64,000 bases of DNA from Sphingobium estronivorans. GTDB lineage: Bacteria; Pseudomonadota; Alphaproteobacteria; Sphingomonadales; Sphingomonadaceae. The position numbers and the translations under genes are program-made. Under the pieces are notes generated by a model. That model saw nothing but the letters and a program-made list of their open reading frames with translations. It searched no databases and was not told the origin of the DNA. Each line of letters begins with the position of its first letter. Position 1 is the first letter of the stretch. Location of the stretch: positions 1 to 64,000 of the forward strand of contig NZ_LFCT01000008.1 in the NCBI RefSeq assembly GCF_008692605.1, given 5' to 3'. Shown here piece after piece: positions 59,120-64,000 of the stretch.

Positions 59120-59517
59120 CGCTGCTCCCCGTAAGACCAAATCATCTCCTGTAGCTGGGCCTCATTGTAAGAGACGCCGCTGTTTCCCCAAGGCAGCGCA
59201 TGGTTTCTACCGTCCTCCAGCCGTATCCTTGCCACGGCATCACAGGTCGCAAGCCATTCACCCTCCACGATGCCCAGGGAGTCCATAAGCGCCCCCAGGA
59301 TAGCCATGCGGATCGAAAGCGCCTCAGCGGCAACGGCAGGGGGCTTGAGGCGCTGGAGAACTGCGAAACGCTCCAGGGAGGCGCAGCGGCTTTCCATTGG
59401 TCCCTGGGCATAAGCGAAGGCGTCAATCAGGAGGTCCCCCGTCAATTCCACAGCGTTTATTTGGTCGAGAGGGACCGTCCGTGGCGAAGGGATGGCGAGA
59501 GGGGCAGCAGCAGTCAT
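59116..59517 (-). CDS. Unknown phage-region protein, first gene of the SOS-box operon
   Basis: The 133-residue product starts at ATG 59517 with ggagg 9 nt upstream. It is mostly helical (VELTGDLLIDAFAYAQGPMESRCASLERFAVLQRL, AEALSIRMAILGALMDSL). No family is recognised. Translational coupling (ATGA) to the HTH gene and the promoter with a LexA-type box make it the lead gene of a probable damage-inducible unit. Confidence 0.6.
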   Translation of the reverse strand: MTAAAPLAIPSPRTVPLDQINAVELTGDLLIDAFAYAQGPMESRCASLERFAVLQRLKPPAVAAEALSIRMAILGALMDSLGIVEGEWLATCDAVARIRLEDGRNHALPWGNSGVSYNEAQLQEMIWSYGEQR

Positions 59518-59552
59518 CTTTCGATCCTCCAAGCGACTCAGGGCGTGGAGAG

Positions 59553-59582
59553 ATTGTAGAACAAAAAGTGAACATAAGGAAC
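59553..59582 (-). promoter_or_regulatory. Probable LexA (SOS) box over a -10 element
   Basis: The minus strand reads GTTC-ACTTTTT-GTTC (59573-59559), exactly the alphaproteobacterial LexA consensus GTTCN7GTTC. A third GTTC lies at 59582-59579. A -10-like TACAAT overlaps its downstream end (59558-59553), 36 bp before the start codon of the 133-residue protein. LexA binding here would shut the promoter. Confidence 0.65.
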
Positions 59583-60013
59583 GGGGATGGAGCGGGGAGG
59601 ATTATACTGCCACCTTTCCCGATGGCGGTCCGGTCCTCATGTTCCTGTCGCTTCATGGGTGGGCGTTTCGCTTCAAAAGGTCCGGTCGGAAACATTCAAG
59701 TCTATTGGACGGGGACCCATGACACAGGCCTGAGCGGGGCCGAGCGTTTCCATCAAAAGAGGCGGGCCGTAACCATCGAAACAACGAGGCGGCGACCCGC
59801 GATCCATCTTGCAGATTGTTCCCCAATCAAACGGCCTGGAAACCCAGGACTGTCCGAGCAGATGGAAGCGTCACGAGGCCTGTGTTCTCTCTTAAAACAA
59901 GGGGTCCCGCGACTCTCGACCTTCCCAAGCAAGCCCCTTTCTGAAGGCCGCAGAAACCCTCAGGTCAATTCTGAAAAATGGCGGAAATCCGTTACTTCAG
60001 GAAATTGGAATAT

Positions 60014-60044
60014 AATTACTCAATTATCGCTTAATGGAGTAATT
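60014..60044. promoter_or_regulatory. AT-rich dyad in the long island intergenic region
   Basis: aattactc (60014-60021) and gagtaatt (60037-60044) are perfect inverses around an AT-rich 15-nt spacer. It stands out against the GC-rich surroundings and could be an operator, promoter or replication-related site. The remaining 59583-60151 stretch shows scattered short frames but no gene I can support. Confidence 0.45.
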
Positions 60045-60151
60045 TTGTTGCTCGATTTTCATGCCATTTCTGCGCGATTGCTGTGGGGCATAACCGATTG
60101 ATTTAACGTTAGAAAATCAGAAAGTGGGCTAAAAGACGCATTATAGGAGCA

Positions 60152-60277
60152 ATGCGCGGATTTTGCGCCTCCCGAAACACAGCGAAACTTGACGGATTGC
60201 TACCGCTCATTTCGCTCCAATCGCCGGTCCTCGTGACTGGCAATCAAAACCCATCCCTCTGCCTCACGAACGCATGA
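60152..60277 (+). CDS. Possible 41-residue ORF
   Basis: An ATG with aggag 4-5 nt upstream opens a 41-codon frame (MRGFCASRNTAKLDGLLP at the start). The upstream sequence gacgcattatagg could be a -10 region or a phage-type promoter, in which case the leader would be very short. No family is recognised and it may be chance. Confidence 0.3.
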   Translation: MRGFCASRNTAKLDGLLPLISLQSPVLVTGNQNPSLCLTNA

Positions 60278-60323
60278 CGATGCGAGGCCCAGGGCATCAT
60301 TCATTCCAATTGGAAAATCCAAC

Positions 60324-60395
60324 ATGAAAAACCAACTGCGCGACCAGTTCGCGCCACCATGCTTCACGCCACCAGCCGAGGGCGTCCGTAACTAA
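60324..60395 (+). CDS. 23-residue leader ORF coupled to the virion-type gene
   Basis: ATG at 60324 opens 23 codons (MKNQLRDQFAPPCFTPPAEG at the start) whose TAA shares its last base with the ATG of the 806-residue gene (TAATG). The big gene lacks a convincing Shine-Dalgarno of its own, so reinitiation from this ORF could supply its ribosomes. Confidence 0.45.
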   Translation: MKNQLRDQFAPPCFTPPAEGVRN

Positions 60396-62815
60396 TGCCT
60401 GTCCTCGAAATCAATGGCCGCAAGGTTGAAGTGGACGATAGTTTCCTCGACCTCAGCCCTCAGGAACAAGAGGCCCAGGTCGATGAGATTGCCGCAAGCC
60501 TGCCTCCCGCTCCCAAGGCATCCTCTGGACCCGCAGGCAGGGCAATCGGTCCCCAAGTCGATCCAGCGCCAGCCGCCCAGCACGGCGACCAATTCATCCC
60601 CTACATTCCCGACGCTACCTCCTCCCCAGGCCAGGACCCTGCCTCAGACGCATGGATCGCTGAGCAGGAACGAAAGTTTCAGCAGGAGCAACAGGGAGGC
60701 CAGCGGACGCCCACTGATACAGGGGCACCCCCGCCAGCCGAGAAGGACAGGGGCAGTTTCCTCAACAGCGCCTTTCTGGGGTTAGGCGATGCACTGTCAT
60801 TCGGAACGATTGATGAAATTACGGCTGGCCTGGGCACCGTCTTGCCAGGGTCAAAGACCTCTGTTTGGGACGGCAAGAACCTTTCAGACGCCTACAACGA
60901 AAACGTAGCGGATGAACGGCGCAAGCTGAAAGAAGCCTTTGACAACCATCCTATAGGTTTCATCGGTGGAGGCATCGCAGGGGGTCTTATCCCCGTTGCG
61001 GGAGCCGCCAACGCAGCCAGGGCAGCGAAAGGCACGACCAAGCTAGGGTCCATGATGGCCGCAGGAACTGGCTACGGCGCGGCTTACGGATTTGGTTCGG
61101 ACGAAGGCGGTATTAGTGACCGTCTCGACGGCACGGCACTAGGCGCGGCTGGAGGAGCAGTCGGCGGCGCTGTCCTTCATGGCGCGGGCAAGGGTATCGC
61201 AAAGGTCGCTGAGCCGCTTATCGACAAGGCTCTGCCCAAAGTCGCAAAGGCCCGCTTCCTCGCTGAGCAGGCCAAGAATCCCCATGCAGCGACGGACGGG
61301 GAGATAGCTACCGATTTGGACCGCATTGTTAGGACGATCCAGACCGGCAAGGCAAAACGGAAGCTCCAAGATGCTACGCTGTCCAATCGGGTCTCTGAGC
61401 TTGAAGCATCATATCTGCCCAGAGCGGAAATCCAGAGCCTCGACCTTACGCCTTCCGTCAAGGCGCGGCTAAAGCTGGCAATGGACCGCAGGCATATCCT
61501 CAGCGATGATGAGGTCTCAGCCCTGAGGGACGGAAGCCCAGCAGGTGAAGCCGTAGCCAACGCTATTGAAAAGACCCGTCGCCTCAAAGCCCTTGTCCCC
61601 GATGGCGCTGAGACGCGAGGGTCCATGAAGAAGGTCCTAGCCGAGGCAGCAGGCTCAGCAGCCGGTTACAAGGTCGCGGGTCCTCTGGGCGGCGCTGTCG
61701 GTAGCATCGCAGGGCGCATGGCATCGGGAGGCGCTTCCCGCGACACAGCGGCAGCGGCAAGAGCGCTTGCGTCTCAGGCCCCGAAGTTTGCACAGCTTCC
61801 AGAGCTTGCCGCAGCCGCAGGCAATAGAGCCAAGGCGCGGGATGCCCTAGCGAAGCTCTCAGATGAGGCCAGGGATGCCCCATTCTTCGCCAAACGCGAA
61901 GCCGATGCAGTCAAGGCCCAGGCGGCAAACGATGCCGAACGGATGGCCCAGGAAGGGCGCAAAATCGGCATCGCTAACGCACGCGACGACATTGTTGGCG
62001 ATGGAGGATTCCGCGCCTTCGCCTATGAACGGACAGGTCTACTGCCTTCGCAGCAGGACGCAGGGGCCTTGCGTCTCCTGAAGGACGGCACGATCAGCCC
62101 AGAGCAATTCAATGCCTTCCTTGCGGAACCGGACCGGCTCATGGCGGGGAATGCTGGCAATGCGATCGTAGACCGGCTGGCCTCTATGGCCGAAAAGGGA
62201 GCGCTGAATCGGGACCCGAAATGGGAGCCTAAGTCCAGAGTCCCGGCAGCGGCTGGAGAGCCACCAGCAATCTATAGCTCCCCTGATGTTGCTTCGCGCC
62301 CCTCTGTCGCGGGCGGCGAAGGGATGGCGGTAGATATTGGTGCAGCCGCCTCCCCGTCATGGAAGTCCACAGACCAGGGCATCACAGAGCCTCAGCGAAA
62401 CTTTGCGAAGGCCTATGAAGCATGGTCCGATGAACTGGACAAGGCCAATCCAGACCGGGCCACGGTCGAAGCCTTGTATGCTGCGAAGGAGCAAGCGGGC
62501 CGGATGTTGGATGCCGACATTTTCAGGCAGAGCCAGCAAGCGCCATCGCCCATCCGCAACGTGGAAGCCTATCGCGCAACCGCCGCAGCAAACCAGGTCA
62601 GGGTCTCCAGCGCAATCGATGCCGTAAGGTCCGATAGCAGCCTGGACGATGGAGCGAAGAATATCATTTCCACCGCTGTCGCTTCCATCGGCAATACCTC
62701 CAGCCGCGACAAGGCCCAGGGCATCGCAACAGATGCTCTCGACCAATTGCCCGAAGGCCTGAGGGACAAGGCCAGGGCAACGCTCCAGCCGCTTGTCGCT
62801 CAAATCAAGCGGTAG
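60395..62815 (+). CDS. Phage internal virion / DNA-ejection-like protein
   Basis: The 806-residue protein begins VLEINGRKVEVDDSFLDLSPQEQEAQVDEIA, an N-terminal motif common in phage tail and ejection proteins. After a Pro/Gln-rich linker comes SFLNSAFLGLGDALSFGTIDEITAGLG...YNENVADERRKLKEAFDNHPIGFIGGGIAGGLI (about 128-200), typical of large phage structural proteins. Gly/Ala-rich hydrophobic stretches (190-270, 415-450) could insert in membranes, and the rest is long helical, Ala/Lys/Glu-rich. No lytic transglycosylase or peptidase motif is seen. Identification rests on pattern only; it could be a satellite-encoded homologue. Confidence 0.65.
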   Translation: MPVLEINGRKVEVDDSFLDLSPQEQEAQVDEIAASLPPAPKASSGPAGRAIGPQVDPAPAAQHGDQFIPYIPDATSSPGQDPASDAWIAEQERKFQQEQQGGQRTPTDTGAPPPAEKDRGSFLNSAFLGLGDALSFGTIDEITAGLGTVLPGSKTSVWDGKNLSDAYNENVADERRKLKEAFDNHPIGFIGGGIAGGLIPVAGAANAARAAKGTTKLGSMMAAGTGYGAAYGFGSDEGGISDRLDGTALGAAGGAVGGAVLHGAGKGIAKVAEPLIDKALPKVAKARFLAEQAKNPHAATDGEIATDLDRIVRTIQTGKAKRKLQDATLSNRVSELEASYLPRAEIQSLDLTPSVKARLKLAMDRRHILSDDEVSALRDGSPAGEAVANAIEKTRRLKALVPDGAETRGSMKKVLAEAAGSAAGYKVAGPLGGAVGSIAGRMASGGASRDTAAAARALASQAPKFAQLPELAAAAGNRAKARDALAKLSDEARDAPFFAKREADAVKAQAANDAERMAQEGRKIGIANARDDIVGDGGFRAFAYERTGLLPSQQDAGALRLLKDGTISPEQFNAFLAEPDRLMAGNAGNAIVDRLASMAEKGALNRDPKWEPKSRVPAAAGEPPAIYSSPDVASRPSVAGGEGMAVDIGAAASPSWKSTDQGITEPQRNFAKAYEAWSDELDKANPDRATVEALYAAKEQAGRMLDADIFRQSQQAPSPIRNVEAYRATAAANQVRVSSAIDAVRSDSSLDDGAKNIISTAVASIGNTSSRDKAQGIATDALDQLPEGLRDKARATLQPLVAQIKR

Positions 62816-62822
62816 TCAACCT

Positions 62823-62868
62823 ATGCCCGTCAGATGCTCATGTGTCTGGCGGGCATCTTTTCATTCTC
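62823..62868 (+). terminator. Rho-independent terminator after the virion-type gene
   Basis: atgcccgtcaga (62823-62834) pairs with tctggcgggcat (62845-62856) over 12 bp with one G-U, followed by cttttcattctc. It begins 7 bp after the stop codon and so separates this gene from the next. Confidence 0.8.
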
Positions 62869-62881
62869 ATTCCGAAACAAC

Positions 62882-63454
62882 ATGCCACCACCATCAAAAT
62901 CGAAACCATCGCAGCCCGACGCTCCACCACCACCAGGGGCAGGGTCATTTCAATTCAACCGCAGGGACCATGCGCCACCAGAGGCGAAGAAAGCTCCCCG
63001 CAAGCAGCCATCATCCGTTGCGGATTTCGTTTCCCTGTCGTTCGCTGAGCCGCTCGTCCCGCAACGACTACAGTCATCGCCAACGGGACAATTCCATGCA
63101 AACGGAATCTGGGGGATGCTGGAGACTGCCGAGGAGCGCTCAGAATATGCCCGATGGCTCGCCAGCCGCAGAAAGCCTGAAAACATGGCGCGGCGAGGGC
63201 GTAGGCATGGAACGGCAGTAGGGTGGACCTGGAGGTCCGCTAAGGTCGCCAGAGCAGCGGCGACCATCGAAGCCGAGCAGCTCATTAAGAAGCTGATCGT
63301 CCAGGGCGCAATCGCGAAGGACGATACGCAGGGCATAGCAGCGACCAAAGAGGCATTGATCATGGTCCGCTGCCCAGGGGAGACCAGGGCCAGGCGCAGG
63401 GCCGCAAAGAAGCTCCTTGCCTTCTACGAGCCTGAGCTTGCGGGGATGCTGTAA
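62882..63454 (+). CDS. Small basic phage-region protein
   Basis: The 190-residue product starts at ATG 62882, just past the terminator; a start at 62834 would lie in the terminator stem and is unlikely. A Pro/Ser/Lys-rich N-terminus (to about 60) precedes a region rich in Arg (RWLASRRKPENMARRGRRHG) and a helical end with ATKEALIMVRCPGETRARRRAAKKLLAFYEP. That last part recalls the C-terminus of small terminase-like proteins, but weakly. It overlaps the HNH gene by 1 nt. Confidence 0.55.
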   Translation: MPPPSKSKPSQPDAPPPPGAGSFQFNRRDHAPPEAKKAPRKQPSSVADFVSLSFAEPLVPQRLQSSPTGQFHANGIWGMLETAEERSEYARWLASRRKPENMARRGRRHGTAVGWTWRSAKVARAAATIEAEQLIKKLIVQGAIAKDDTQGIAATKEALIMVRCPGETRARRRAAKKLLAFYEPELAGML

Positions 63455-63900
63455 TGAGTCATCCACAAGCAAGACCCATGCGCTTTGTCGAAATGGACAG
63501 CGGATGTTTCTACAGCATCAGCCATAAGACAAACCAGGACGATTATCTCTATAAGACGTGGACGGTAGATGGAGAGAAAGTCAGGGAGGCTTTCCACCGA
63601 TTCACCCTCAGGGCGCACAATGACCTGGACGCAATCCCCGATGGCTATGAGGTCGATCATATCTGTGGAAATCGACCATGCTGCAATCCCAAGCACCTAA
63701 GGCTGATCGAACGCAGTGACCACAAACGGGTCACGAACATGATGCGCTATGCTGACAGGCACGAACGGGCCAGGCTCCATTGGGAAACTCATCGCCATTC
63801 GCGCCGTGTGACAGGGGAGGAGCTTGGGGGGCTATTCGGCGTCGATCAGTCGTGCGCCTGCCGATGGATACGGGCATGGAAGGCTGAGGAAGCCGTTTAG
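63454..63900 (+). CDS. HNH endonuclease with C-terminal HTH
   Basis: The 148-residue protein has an HNH core PDGYEVDHICGNRPCCNPKHLRLIERSDHKRVTNMM (about 67-102): the DH pair, the zinc-type cysteines, the N of CNPKHL and a final HK. The C-terminus VTGEELGGLFGVDQSCACRWIRAWK looks like a small helix-turn-helix. Phage HNH proteins of this size often sit next to terminase genes and aid genome packaging; the next genes lie outside the window. Confidence 0.82.
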   Translation: MSHPQARPMRFVEMDSGCFYSISHKTNQDDYLYKTWTVDGEKVREAFHRFTLRAHNDLDAIPDGYEVDHICGNRPCCNPKHLRLIERSDHKRVTNMMRYADRHERARLHWETHRHSRRVTGEELGGLFGVDQSCACRWIRAWKAEEAV

Positions 63901-64000
63901 CCTCCATTCCGTGGGTGAATTGCTGCCATCCCGGCATATCGCGGGGCGTCTAGCTACTTGGGTAGCTGACAGCCCTGCCTTGTGCCTGGGATGGGCCTTC

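Larger units (their letters stand above)
56572..64000. mobile_element. Left part of a prophage or phage-like island integrated in comM
   Basis: From the comM breakpoint to the end of the window the gene style changes. Genes are short, orphan and on both strands; codon use is less GC-biased; an SOS box, a virion-type protein and an HNH endonuclease appear. No integrase, portal, capsid or terminase large subunit is visible, so most of the element and the other junction lie beyond the window. Its exact left end cannot be fixed without the 3' part of comM. Confidence 0.75.

Noticed and set aside
59397..60101. A 234-codon plus-strand frame over the SOS box and gene-poor stretch
   Set aside because: It overlaps the start and promoter of the minus-strand operon, has biased low-complexity composition and no ribosome site; more likely noncoding.
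62834..62881. Earlier start (ATG 62834) for the small basic protein
   Set aside because: It lies in the stem of a strong terminator and has no ribosome site; the ATG at 62882 is preferred.

Overview
The window is about 56.5 kb of ordinary chromosome from a GC-rich alphaproteobacterium, followed by about 7.4 kb of foreign DNA. A sphingomonad (Sphingobium, Sphingomonas or Novosphingobium type) fits best. Pointers are a CrtI-type carotenoid desaturase, the nadD-rsfS-rlmH-envC-ctpA block, an rpsM-rpsK-rpoA-rplQ unit detached from secY/adk, the yajC-secD-secF-Mth938 order, a COQ7-type ubiquinone hydroxylase and small protein families I associate with sphingomonads. Genus is inference from gene content only.

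Layout. 1-9 kb: serine hydrolase, recQ, a DUF442 phosphatase-like protein, a BaiN-type flavoprotein, a metal efflux pair (RcnR/DmeR-like repressor plus CDF exporter with a G-tract operator), crtI and a LOG-family protein. 9-19 kb: nitrogen control (amtB-glnK behind a good sigma-54 promoter), DUF924, tldD, a CHCC zinc protein, tRNA-Val, a winged-helix regulator with a cluster of small dyads upstream, a D-amino-acid transaminase, rpoN-lptB and tRNA-Leu. Sigma-54 and one of its probable target operons lie only about 5 kb apart. 19-32 kb: gltB-gltD, uppP, a complex-I-associated-type SDR, a GDT1/MneA transporter behind a yybP-ykoY manganese riboswitch, two paralogous secreted proteins, coq7-dsbB, ctpA. 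32-43 kb: envC-like, rlmH, rsfS, nadD, rmuC, an aminotransferase, guaA, a secreted acidic protein and a prolyl oligopeptidase. 42.7-45.3 kb: ribosomal protein/RNA polymerase alpha unit. 45.5-50.3 kb: a lipoprotein, an 18-codon ORF with a perfect extended Shine-Dalgarno and its own terminator, an acetyl-CoA hydrolase/transferase with a divergent LysR regulator, a holin/endolysin pair of the gene-transfer-agent type and tRNA-Pro. 50.4-56.6 kb: yajC-secD-secF-Mth938 (the last apparently starting at CTG), ppx/gppA, rlmE and the 5' part of comM (yifB).

comM is broken after codon 213, just before the Walker A motif. Everything to the right is phage-like: an unknown boundary gene, small orphan genes on both strands, a helix-turn-helix pair under a probable LexA (SOS) box, a long intergenic region with an AT-rich dyad and very short ORFs, an 806-residue protein resembling phage internal virion/ejection proteins, a small basic protein and an HNH endonuclease. 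This looks like one end of a prophage or satellite integrated in comM; its integrase and the rest of comM must lie outside the window. No CRISPR array, rRNA or complete insertion sequence was seen.
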